From [Phialemoniopsis] sp. UDSM-2020 (lineage: Eukaryota; Ascomycota; Sordariomycetes; Thyridiales; Thyridiaceae), in the NCBI GenBank assembly GCA_018873225.1, contig JAEILZ010000008.1:62001-126000 (forward strand): DNA of 64,000 bases. The letters run 5' to 3'. The position numbers and the translations under genes are program-made. Below, one piece after another: positions 30,096-40,495 of the stretch (position 1 is its first letter; the number at the start of each line of letters is the position of its first letter). The notes beneath the pieces are model-generated. The model was not told the origin of the DNA and searched no databases. It saw nothing but the letters and a program-made list of their open reading frames with translations.

Positions 30096-33073
30096 TCAAT
30101 ACAGCTCTAATTTTCCACGACCTCCTCCGACAGCCTGGATCTTCGAACCAATATCGAATGGGCTACCCTCGTGAAGAATGAAGTGGTTTTCTTCTGAGAC
30201 ATTCTCCAACCCTAGCATTTCGTAAATGTTATGACTGATCATATTCACAGCAGCATCTTCTCCTATTCTGCCACCACTGTTTTTCTGGGCAATACCGGCG
30301 AGTAGCCCAAGGTCCCGAACCACCCAATCCTCCTCCAGCCCAATAGCGACCATGACTCCCGCCGCGCTCAACACATCGATACCTGTCCCGTTCGTGAGCG
30401 GTGCCCCTGTCAATGCTCTACGCTGATCCCAAGAGACACCAAACGCGAACGCAGGCGCGAGAAGGACTCCCACGCCAGCTCGAGCGAGTTCATTCGCGAC
30501 AAGATGGGCTTCAGCCGCGCCGACGATAACAAGTCGAGGCTTGGAAGAGACATTGCGGGCTTCGGACAGTGAGGACTCGATAGCAGACAGGGCTTGTTCG
30601 ACATCTGCCTTGAGCTGCAATACCGTCCCAATCATGTCAGCGCTGTGAGCCGTAACACATAGCGCCATCTTCCCTTCCACGACACGACGTAGAAAGGTCC
30701 TCTCCGAGTACATCTCCTTGTTGCTGGTCTGCAAACCTGCAGCAAGATCGTCCACAGCTACCAGAAGTTTCTCGCGTAACGAACCAACCGCGGCTGACAA
30801 AGACGAGGACGTGATGGCGCCTCGTCCGCCCTTGACCGACAGATCAAGAGTGTAGTGCAGAGCAGCATCGGACACAAAGACGGCCCCGAACTCGAGGTTT
30901 GTCTTGGAATTTGTGCGAAACCCAACACTTGTGCCATGGTGGGTACTGATGCCCGCGAATTTTGGTGCTGAGATGGCGTGGGTGACTCCATAGCGATTGG
31001 CGACACGTAGCTTCTCTGTATCCAGAGCTAAACCGTCAACACCACGACTAAAGGTGTTGCCATCGACCCCGTTATCGGTAGCCCCTTCTGACTCGATGGC
31101 GTTCAGGCCCAGCGTTGAGCCAAAGGCAGTATACGACGGCGTCAGATAGCCCTTCTTGAGTTGTACTGTCACAGTCGAGGCCAACTCCGACGCATTCTGT
31201 AGCTCATCCGCACACATCCCAACGCAAGTGATTTGGCCGCCAGATACTATCACGTTGAAGGCCTTGCCGGTATTCGCGGGTGCGTTTGGCCATTTGGATA
31301 GCAGACTTCTTGAGACTCCAGTGAAGATGACCACGCCGTCCGTAGATACTGGCTTCTCGTTGTGCTCAGAGAGACTGTTGTCCGGACTGATCACGCCAGT
31401 GAATGGTTTCTCAAGCTCGACCGGACTATCGTACTGCGCAGCGCCGTCAATCCATACTTGGACAGGGGCTGCGCCGACACTCAAAGGGTCGCTATCCCAC
31501 ACCACGACATCCGCATCGAAGCCCGGCTTCACCTTTCCCAGTCTTTGCCCTAATCCTAGCCTCTCGGCCGGGGCACTGGTGACTGAGGCTATCGCAGCGT
31601 GGTACGGCAGCCCGTACTTGTATGCTTTGGCTGCCTCGAAGACGACATGCTGAGCATTCAGAACCGGGTTATCGCTCACATATATGGCAGTGAGGTTGTT
31701 GTCGTAAAGATATTTGCCGGCAAACTCTGAGCCGATGTGGGACTCTGCCTTGTACCACATGTTGTCTGCGAACAGAGCTGATGCCGGTGGATCATCACCC
31801 CAAGCACGCTTCAAGATCTGGTTTAGAGTCAGCACGCTGTTTGGGTCTTGGGACTTGCGGTCATTCTCACCTCTGGCACGAGGAATGTTTGATGGGCATG
31901 GTGAAATGCTCTAACGGGAAACTTGAATTCATTGGTGTGATCAACGAAAGCCTCTAGGTCCGGGATTGTGTAGCAATGAACGTGCACTTGGACCTGCCCA
32001 CGCAAGACGCCAACAAGAGCCTCCCACTCGAGTTCAGATGGCAAATACGACCGAACATTATTCAAGTCGGTTGATGCAGCCTTACACCAGTCATCCTGTT
32101 CCAGAAGAAGCCGGCTTGCTCTCTCGAAAGCATGACGGAACTCCCAGCTTTCACCAAGGCGCGATAGAGGCCCCCGCTCGCCAACTTTACCATGGACATG
32201 CTTGGCATTCTCACCGCACCCCATCTTCATGTAGCGCCAGACTTTGTCCGGATCAGCAAGGAGATCTCTAAGGCTCGTCTCGTTACGGCCATCAGCACAG
32301 CCTACGGCGTGTTTGATGGCGAAAGCCTCTCCTCCAATGTTGTTACTTGACCCTGGCAATACTAGCGACGTGGTCACACCGCCCGACTTTATTACCTGTA
32401 TATGGCGGTCTAGCGGCTGGATGCCATCTAGAGAGCGCACATAAGGTGTGATGTCCGACGAGAGCTCGCTCACATCCTCGTTGCCTTTTAGTGTTGGTAG
32501 TGAGTGCACCCCGGCATGGCTGTGCATGTCAATGATACCGGTAGTCAGGGGCCGGCCACGAGCATCGTAGACCAGTACGCCCCCAGGCAAGGCAGAAACA
32601 GGAATGTCCCTGGCAACTGACTTGATCATGCCGTATTCTAGCAGGACATCGGCTGTCGTCCATGCATAGCCTTTCCCAGCCCAAGCTTCCTCGGGTGTAG
32701 TCCCTTCCAGTGGCTCGCCGACCCAGACAGTGGCATTCTTTATCAAGGTAGGCTTTTGCCCCTCGACATAGCGAGCACTGCGATCGCGGCCGAGACCAAT
32801 GAGGTCTGTCGGTCGGGCATGGAGCTTGGCACATGTTGCCAAGTCTTCGCGTAGCTGTGCTTTGGAGAGGCCGTGCACAGTCAGGTCCGGGTGTGCTGGG
32901 GGTGTTGAAGTGTGTATCTGTCTCCATTGCGCATATGCTATGAATGCAAGACAGACCAACACAATCCGGCGTAAGCTTCGAGAGCGACGCGGAGCTGTGC
33001 GTCGCGTAGTCCAGGATGCAGTCGAGGGTCCGACAACGGCGTGTGAGCCGGCGAGGGCCTTTTCGGGGTCCAT
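30096..33073 (-). CDS. Membrane-anchored double amidohydrolase-like protein
   Basis: Two exons (31871..33073, 30096..31817; 53-bp intron) give 974 aa. The start at 33073 is the first ATG; the open frame continues upstream without one. A basic N-tail is followed by one membrane segment (RRIVLVCLAFIAYAQW, about residues 35-50), giving a type II topology. The first amidohydrolase domain has a metal-ligand HxH (GIIDMHSHAGVHS), HVHCYTIPDLEAF, AFHHAHQTFLVPE, the late Asp in IYVSDNPVLNAQHV, and the end GLGQRLGKVKPGFDADVVVWDSDPL. From about residue 590 a second, degenerate copy seems to begin (FNVIVSGGQITCVG, KKGYLTPSYTAFGS, VANRYGVTHAISAPKFAG) in which the HxH is lost. It hydrolyses an unknown C-N or C-O bond in a secretory-pathway or vacuolar lumen. 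Confidence 0.82.
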
Positions 33074-33787
33074 AACTCCGGCCAACGAAGCAATAGGAAT
33101 GCACCTCTCGAGCAACAGACTCGGAAGGTGGCCGAGATAGAAAGCTTCTCGTACACGTATTATACTGTTGTAGTTGGATTCGTTGGTTGGCTAGGTGAAA
33201 GACGGTGTGTTGCATTGCATGTCGGAGTTTCAAGCCTGATCACCATTGCGTCACCGGACCCTGGCCGGGTAAATAGCAAGCCCACAAGTGACGCGCGCGA
33301 ATCGCGCTGTTTCCGTAAGAAACAACATCTGTCCCGCTGCCAGTGGCCAGGGTTTCCTTGTGCTCTTGGCGTTGTAGGGAACAATATAATGCAAGATCTC
33401 CTAGCGAATGTCACCCCCACGCGGGGCTTATTCCCCAAAAGTTACTACATACACCGGCAGTTCGGATGGTGGCGTAAGCTAGGGCTGGCTCGTATGTCCA
33501 TTGCACCGAGGCGACGGTTGCCATTTGGTGCACCTCAGCGGTTCAATGGCATGGGTGCGTATCAAAATAGGAAATAGAAGATGGGTGCACAGGTGCAAGG
33601 ATGCGGAATGGCTCGCCGTATATGCCCAGGATTATGTCTTGCATGTATTTGTTTGTAGATCATGTATTGAGGCAGTTTTGCTCTTGGCAGACTACGACTA
33701 AACGATTGGACAAGTAAGCTGCACAGGAGACCTTAGACGAGTAATGATTGGCGGCATTCTCGATGCACGGCATACACCTTCATCCTA
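33074..33787. other. Intergenic, no gene seen
   Basis: These 714 bp hold the promoter of the amidohydrolase (leftward) and the 3' flank of the 2-oxoglutarate oxygenase. A plus-strand open frame of 149 codons (33128-33577) has no recognisable family, no good ATG context and overlaps only regulatory sequence; I do not call it. Confidence 0.5.
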
Positions 33788-34953
33788 TCAATGGGCCTCA
33801 ATTGGCTCCTCCTGAGGGGCACCAGCCAAGGGAGTGTAATCCTCCTCCACCTTCATGCCGCCAAACAGCATCGAGGGCGGGGCAAGGGCCTGGATCTCGG
33901 GAAGGGCCTTGAACACGTAGAACTTCTCGTCGTGCCACTGCCCGGCAGTGATGTTCCTGCCCTCGCTGTCCTTGAACATGGTGTCGTTGTCGGCACGCAG
34001 GAAGTAGGCAATCGAGTAGCGGTGCTCCTCGGCGTTGAAGGGCACGACGCGGTGGATGCAGGACATAAAGGTGTGCCCGCTCGCGAAGCGCAGCGAGTCG
34101 CCGACGTTGACGATGGCGCAGCCGTCCTTGGGCTCGACGAAGCCGAACTCGCGGGTCCCTGGCGGGCGGATCTGCAGGCCCCATTCGTTGGCGAAGAGGA
34201 GGGTCAGGGAGCTGATGTCCGTGTGCTTCTGGTGGCCGATCTCCTTGCTGGTCTTGGGGTCAGAGGGGACGTAGTGCATCATGGCCAGGGTGCTAGTCGA
34301 CGGCCGCTCATTGCGGTGATTGTGCTCGAAGCGGTCCGTGCCAGTCAGGCCCATGGCATTGGAGAGCGCACTCAGGAGGGCTTTGGTGACGATGTTGGAG
34401 CCAGCAATGGCGTTCTCCAGGACCTTCATGTCTGTGCTGTTCTTGAGCACGTCGGGGATATGTGGCTTGCCCTTCTGGATCTCATCTCGGGAAACCTGGC
34501 TGCCTGTTAGTCTTGTCAAATCAAGATGATAGCGAACACCTACCTTGACCATCTCATAGCCATCCTTGGTGTTGGGAAGAACACCGTTACGCGAGCCAAT
34601 GCCCTCGTAGCTGTTACGAAATGTCAATGACATTCACTACGGTTCTTGTCCTTTGTGGAAACATACCCGAGGTGAGGGTGGACCAGTCCAAACTGGTTTT
34701 TGGCCTCCAAGGGCTTCTCGAAGAAGCGGTGCATGAGATCAAGAGTCTCCTTCTGATCCTCGAGGAACCGGCGGCCGTCGAGGTTGTTCATGTCCAAGTA
34801 GAAGAAGCCCTCCCTCTGACAGCATTTCAGTAGCCTGTCAATCTCCTCCTCTTCGGAAGAGAGAATCTTTCCAAAGTCGATGGTGTCCATGGGGTAGACG
34901 GGCACTGGAGTGCCGTACCAATCGACGGTCTTGAGTTCTTCGACTGAGCCCAT
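33788..34953 (-). CDS. 2-oxoglutarate/Fe(II)-dependent oxygenase (IPNS/flavonol synthase-like)
   Basis: Couples 2-oxoglutarate decarboxylation to hydroxylation or desaturation of a small molecule. Three exons (34667..34953, 34544..34610, 33788..34495) close to 353 aa. The start at 34953 (MGSVEELKTVDW) is downstream of the TATA box; the longer frame upstream is leader. The DIOX_N region shows CCQREGFFYLDMNN and HRFFEKPLEAKNQFG. The catalytic facial triad is in GHQKHTDISSLTLLF (His, Asp) and MSCIHRVVPF (His), with the 2-oxoglutarate Arg in HRYSIAYFLR. Many fungal relatives act in secondary metabolism or in breakdown of plant compounds; the substrate is unknown. The middle of the third exon is GC-rich. 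Confidence 0.92.
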
Positions 34954-35050
34954 GATGATGACTTGATTTGTGTGATTCTTGTATGGTGATATGGAAAGAT
35001 TTGCTTGAAACTTCGAGCTCACCACGCTTTCCGAGAACTTTGCTGCCTCT

Positions 35051-35057
35051 TTATATA
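35051..35057 (-). promoter_or_regulatory. TATA box of the 2OG oxygenase
   Basis: TATATAA on the minus strand, 98 bp upstream of the start codon at 34953. Confidence 0.55.
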
Positions 35058-35741
35058 TGTGAAGACACACGTGGGTTATCAGATCAGCGATCGTTTCCCC
35101 GCACCATGCCCTTTACCCGCGACATCGATAGGCATGCATTGTCCATCCCTTTCGAGTGTATACGACGCGACCTCTTGGCCTGTGATCACTTCCAGAACAA
35201 GGGGCCGTGCATGTTGCCTATTGAGACATGCATCGCCCCGCACTCGGTAAATAACCTCATTGATCAGGACGCTGAGGATGGTGGCGTAGGCATATGCAAT
35301 ATTCCTCATCGGCCGCATACGCCGTTTTACTAATGCCAATCGCGGCACTTGCTGTGTTGAGCGAGTCGATAAGGAGCATGAGTAAAGGTACAGACAATGC
35401 AATTCACAGAACTCCATGCTATTCGTTATCGAGAGGGTGCTACCCCGCTCCAGCTTGTCTGCAAATACGGCTTGCCCATTGCAGATTGCCGACGTTCTTG
35501 TTCCCTCAGATAGAATGTAGGTGTGTACTATGTGCCAGACACAGTGATAGATTACATCTTCATGCTCCCAATCTTTGTGTTTTGGACGTCAAGTTGTTGA
35601 CATAGCTCCCAGTCCAATTGTTGTCCATGGTGACCAAAAGACTGCAATTTGGAGACGACAACAGCAAGTTGATGGGGCCGACCAGATGCGTAGCAATTAG
35701 GCTGAAGATCATGTAATGAATCCTTGGGTCATGCCTCATTT
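35058..35741. other. Intergenic, no gene seen
   Basis: About 680 bp between the oxygenase promoter and the SGNH esterase stop. Open frames here are short, lack family features and are interrupted. Nothing else was recognised. Confidence 0.5.
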
Positions 35742-36582
35742 CTATGTGACATCTTGTGGCAACGGATGTGGAACTGCCAAGTAGTCAAGATTTCCAGCTT
35801 CCAATACACCGTTGTACCAGATGCGGGCCATCTTCATGTATCCGAGATCGTTAGGATGTGTCCCGTCTGTGAGATCTCCAATCTGCGGTCCATCAGAGCT
35901 GTGCATGTCGACCAACAAAACCCTTTGACCGTGTGCTTTTCTGGTCCTGGCCAATTCGTGAAATTGGCGGTTTACTCGACAAACTCGTTCCTCGATATTT
36001 CGGTCTTCGTTGACGAGTAGAGTTGATAACAGAACTGTTGATCCCGGGGACGCAGCCCAGAGATATTCAACAAGCTCACTCATGCGCTGGCCCGCCGTTT
36101 CAATTTCGAAATCCTGAACGCAATCGTTAGAGCCTGCGTTGATGGTGAACAGGTTTGGCAGGAACCGCGGCACCGAACGCTGTGCTTTACTGAAGATCTG
36201 GTCGAGACGAAATCCTCTCCAACCTTCGTTGCGGCTATCCTCCATAGTACCAGACTTTCGAGATCCAACCATGTCGACTGTATAACCGCTGGAGGTAAGA
36301 AGAGTCTGGAGAGCTTTCCTGTATCCATTGCCGTCAGATGACCCAACGCCGTAGGTCACCGAGCCGCCCAATGGCATGATCCGCAGACATGGCTCACGGC
36401 TGTATTGGCTTGAGACTGGTGAAAACGCAAGTCAGTGAGGCTGTCCGCGGTAATCTTTCCTCCCCAAGAGGACGTGACGCTGGTGATGGCCTACCGTGGC
36501 TGGCCTGCCGTCGTGTGACTCCTCCATGCTTCGACAGGCTCCGGGGTCTGAGATGTGCAGGTAAAATGCCCCGAAATCTCAT
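35742..36582 (-). CDS. SGNH/GDSL-type esterase (CE3-like)
   Basis: A hydrolase of the flavodoxin-like SGNH fold; CE3 relatives deacetylate xylan. The strong exon is 35742..36415. It shows the nucleophile block LRIMPLGGSVTYGVGSSDGNGYR (Ser kept, usual GDS reads GGS), GSRKSGTMEDSRNEGWRGFRLDQI, the block III Asn in INAGSNDCVQDF, and the catalytic Asp-His in LTDGTHPNDLGYMKMA. A first exon 36495..36582 (start MRFRGILPAHL) with a 79-bp canonical intron joins in frame to give 253 aa, but it carries no clear signal peptide, so the 5' end is less certain. If the true start lacks a signal, the enzyme is intracellular. Confidence 0.8.
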
Positions 36583-36960
36583 CCCGGGTACTAGGCTTCG
36601 GCCTTGGAGCTATATCGCGATCATCGAATAGGTTTGCACCTATATCAATAGATGTCTCAGGAGTGGCAATGTCATCAAAGCAGTAACTTTGAGGACTGCC
36701 AGGTGCGGTCTTTCGGAGAGACGCGCGCTAGGCTCAATGCGTAGACCGCATCGTCGGCCATCGGCGTCTTGGCCGAGCACCGAGTCTAGACCTTGAGCCC
36801 CACCATGATTGTTTTGCTCCTCGATGACGCACGACCAGACAACCTCCTTACCAGCGTAAAAGATGCTGAGAGTTGAGCGGGCCAGGGGCGATTCGCCCAT
36901 TACGACTGTTACCCCGATGAAAACTGTTGCGTAAGTCTCCGTTATCACGCTGTCGCACCC
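36583..36960. other. Divergent promoter between SGNH esterase and Zn2Cys6 gene
   Basis: These 378 bp separate two divergent genes. A minus-strand open frame of 150 codons crosses it and the Zn2Cys6 first exon, but has no family features. No TATA box is evident on either side. Confidence 0.45.
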
Positions 36961-39049
36961 ATGCTGACGGAGCTGTACAGCTGCCGCAAATGCCACGCCA
37001 GAAAGGTCAAATGCCCAGGAGGCCAGCCATGTCCAACCTGCGTACAGCTCAAATGCGAAAACGAATGCACCTATCCCAAGCGCGACAGACAAGTCAAGGT
37101 TAGCCAGAGGTACGAGACTACACTTGTAAACAAACTATGGAGCTTGCCTGACTGAGTCTTAGCTACCTGGATCGGATCTTGCAGGAGAACAGACAACTTC
37201 GTGCTCATGCACGGCATACACAACCCGAAGAGAGAAGGACAGGGAGGGAATCTGATGGCGAAATTGATGGGACGAGAGAAGCCTCGGTGCAGAACCCCAT
37301 GCTCTCCGAAAGACCTTGGTTTCTGCAGATGGAGACGTTGCACGTTCCTATTCTGATCGGTGAAGTGGCCGACACCGTCTTCGTGACCCGTTGCCGTCAG
37401 GTCATATCAGACTCGACGCCTAATCACATCCCACGCGTTAGTTACCCCGAAACTGACCAGATCGAGGAGTTATCCAAGGCAGAATGCCCCCGACCGGGGC
37501 GGACTGAGGCGAGATTCCTTTTACGGTCCGGTCTGTCAAGTATTGACGGCTGCCACCACATTGTCCGCCCTAGTACGGAGAATGAGAACCTGGAAGGGTA
37601 CTTGAACAACCCAGGGTCTCTGGATACACTGTCAGAATGCAAGATTCTCGCACTCTTTGCCCTCGGAGAGCTTAATGCAAATCGGTGGCAGATGCAAGCC
37701 GAGCAAACGCCTGGACTTAGATATTTCGCCCACGCTTTGAAGAGTCATAATCAGCTACACGAGCGGCCTTGCATTGAGTCTATCGAACTATGTCTACTTT
37801 TGGTATGTCTCTCAGGTACCACCCCTTTAAGAAATTTGCACTCATGTACGGCAGTGTCTTTATTCGCTCAGTGTCAACCGAAGACACTCTGCCTACATCT
37901 TGGCAAGCTTGGCTGTCCGCTACGGGACGGTGATGGGCCTCAATTACAACTTGCCACGAGGCCAGGGTGTCGATGACGCTACGCGAGAACACATGAAACG
38001 CGTGTGGTGGACCGCGTACATCCTCGATCAGAACTGCGCTACGCTCAGTGGTCAAGTATTCTCAATAATAGATGACGACATATTTGTTGATCTTCCGTCT
38101 GAGGTGCAGACCGTCAGTGTGCCAGTGGAAGACTTCAGGCATACCGAGTACATCAAAGCCAGGGTCACAATGGCGAAGATCACTCGACGTGCAGTGAGCC
38201 TCTTGTACAGCCGGAGGAAACAAAAGGACCCCTTTCTGCAGAGGGTTCAGTCGAGCTTGAAGAGCTTGCAAGAATGGCTTCATTCGCTCCCTTCCCATCT
38301 TCAACTTGGAGAGCACGGCAGCGGATCGCATGATGCTAAGACGTTGCACCTGCTATTCAATCAGGCAAGTCCTTCGAAAGACGTGAGTGTTAATATCGCT
38401 AACCACTCATTAGTGTGCAATCATTACCACACGTCCAGTCGTCCTGCAGGTTCTTCGGCATCAGAAACAAAACGAGCAAACCAAACCTTCATTAACAGAG
38501 GTACCACAAAGCATGCGGACCATCTGCGATGCATGCATACGGTGCGCACGACATTCATATAACATACTCACTGAGTTGTGGATTGAAGGATTCTTCAAGA
38601 CATTTGATCCATACAGGACTCGTTACCTCTTTACGTGTACCACCATCCTTGGCGCCTCGAGCATCCTTCATGTGTGCGACGGTAGTAATGACAAGGGTGA
38701 TTTCGAGCTTGCAGCTGAGCTCCTCGAGAAATTGAAGGCTTCTGGGAGCTATACCGCCACTGAGTACTTCCGACTGATTGAGGCTATGAAAGACGATATC
38801 GAAGTGTATCTGCAACATCGACGCCCTGGAGTGGTACCAACCGACAATTCAGACTCTGCCAAACACCCCTCAAGCGATAGATCCGAGCTAGTCTCTAGCT
38901 GGCATGATAGTCATACAGGCATGCTATTCTCCGAGCCATCACTCGCAACCTTCTTAATAGAGGACCAATCCTTCTCAGAGCAGCTGGACGTGTTGATGGG
39001 TGGAGATCCACTAGAGACTATTTGTTGGCCGGAAGTTGATGGTATATAG
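36961..39049 (+). CDS. Zn2Cys6 transcription factor with a GC-AG intron
   Basis: Four exons (36961..37109, 37163..37802, 37855..38364, 38414..39049) close to 644 aa. The N-terminal zinc cluster reads YSCRKCHARKVKC, PGGQPCPTC and a last Cys in NECTYP. It is followed by the linker and a coiled dimer segment across the first intron (VSQSYLDRILQENRQLRAHA). The fungal-specific TF domain then shows CLYSLSVNRRHSAYILASLAVRYGTVMGLNYN and HMKRVWWTAYILDQNCATLSG. After the third intron the family block NQCAIITTRPVVLQVL is restored. That intron (38365..38413, 49 bp) starts GCAAGT. The alternative GT donor at 38393 would leave an intron of only about 31 bp and insert seven unconserved residues. It is convergent with a broken MCT-like carrier and divergent from the esterase. 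Confidence 0.88.
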
Positions 39050-39103
39050 CAAGGCTGTCGCATACAGGGCACGAGACAGTAATCATCCTTCTGTCTACTG
39101 GGC

Positions 39104-40495
39104 CTAGCTAGATCGTCCGAAAGTCCGATAACACCGCCAAATTATCAACACAAAGCCAGCGAGTGCCGAAGAACCTCCAGTCAAGATGACGATGGCGCCA
39201 TATTTTCCAGCTCCGTAGCTCTCTCGTACGACAGGACCTGAGAGCATGGCAGCACTGATAGGCCCTACCAAGATGTTTCCGATGCCTTGCAGGAAAACGA
39301 AGATTGCGTACGTCGCAAAGACAGGAGAGGGGTCGCGACTAACGGCGCGACCCATAGCGACCCTCAGTGTGCCAAACCCGAAACCAAAGAATCCATAGAC
39401 AAGAGCGAACATCGCGAGGGGTGCCATGGCTTTACCAAGGCCCCACAGAGTACAAGACACAGCTGCAGCAGCGAGACAACACACCACGGCCAGGAGGTCT
39501 ACCGACAGGTTCTTGTCGGACAGGTAGCCTAGAGCGAACTGCCCGAGGACCTGGGCGATGGACATCAGGGCCAGCAGAAGTGCCCCGTTTACGGAGGAGA
39601 TGCCGATTGAAGATGCATATGACGGGAGGAACACAACTGGGAAGAAGAACCCCATCCCTTGAATGATGATGGAACCGCTATACACCCAAAAGACAGGATG
39701 CTTCAGGAAAGTCCAGTCTGTCCTGGCCAGGGTGGCGTATTCGGATGCCGGTATGCGCCCTTTGAACAACGGGAGGAGCGGCCCTGTAAAGATGATCATC
39801 GCCACAGCGCTGGCACGCAACGTTGTTCGATGTCCATATTTCGCCAGCATTGCTTCCATGATGAATGGCAGTACCGCTCCCGTGGCCCCGGATGAGGCGG
39901 ATATTTCCGGGCTACCCACCACTCATTCAGCATGCTGATGATCGGGTATGTGAGCGTGACGAAGCCGAGCCCGTACAAAAGCCCTTGCGTCGCAATCAGG
40001 CCGTTGACAGAGGACGTGAATGACGCGGTTAGGAGCCCGGCGATACACAGAGGCCAGCCCAGCCAGATCTGGTGTTTCTGGTACTTGGGGAAGCGTTTCG
40101 TCAACAAGGCGGAGAACGGGGCACCGAGATAGTAAAGGCCCTGAGCTAGAGTCCCGATTAGAGGGATGTTCGAGCTGTCGGCAGCGAATTCGGGGATCGT
40201 TGAGTAGTAATTCTGGAAAATGCCAAAAGCCATGGGAAATCCTGTGGGATGTGATCATTAATTAGAAGCCGTCATGCAACAACATAGGGGTTGGCACAGT
40301 ACCCCAGAAAAGCGCTTCAAAGATAAAGCCAGCGATGAGGACAACCCAGGCATCTTTCCCCCCGTCTACGGGTTTTAGCTCCCCCCGTGACAGCGTCGGT
40401 TCCTCTCCATGGTTGAAAGCGGTAACTGATCGAGATGGCGCGTCATCCTCTCCGCTGATGTGACTGTCGCCACCCTGCCTGCTGGGACGAGCCAT
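39104..40495 (-). pseudogene. MCT-like MFS carrier with an internal frameshift
   Basis: A monocarboxylate-porter-like MFS gene. Exon 1 is 40303..40495 (MARPSRQGGDSH ... GFIFEALFWG) and a 61-bp canonical intron follows. Exon 2 starts at 40241 (FPMAFGIFQNYYSTIPEF) and reads well through LTYPIISMLNEWWVARK near 39905. The frame then changes: the expected continuation ISASSGATGAVLPFIMEAMLAKYG lies in the next frame and runs to the stop at 39104 (WRCYRTFGRSS). About five or six residues (the usual Gly-x-Ala-Phe-Gly block after ARK) are missing at the break, which fits a small deletion of 3n+1 bases. No GT-AG intron can bridge it. Read straight through, the product stops after about 200 aa. Otherwise the gene is well kept, so the loss is recent. 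Confidence 0.8.

Noticed and set aside
33128..33577. 149-codon plus-strand frame upstream of the amidohydrolase
   Set aside because: Overlaps promoter sequence and shows no recognisable protein family.
33791..34510. 239-codon plus-strand frame opposite the 2OG oxygenase
   Set aside because: Shadow of the coding strand; Val/Leu/Gly-rich without motifs.
38393..38413. Canonical GT donor (GTGAGT) for the third intron of the Zn2Cys6 gene at 36961
   Set aside because: Would make an intron of about 31 bp, shorter than usual fungal introns, and insert residues not seen in the family.
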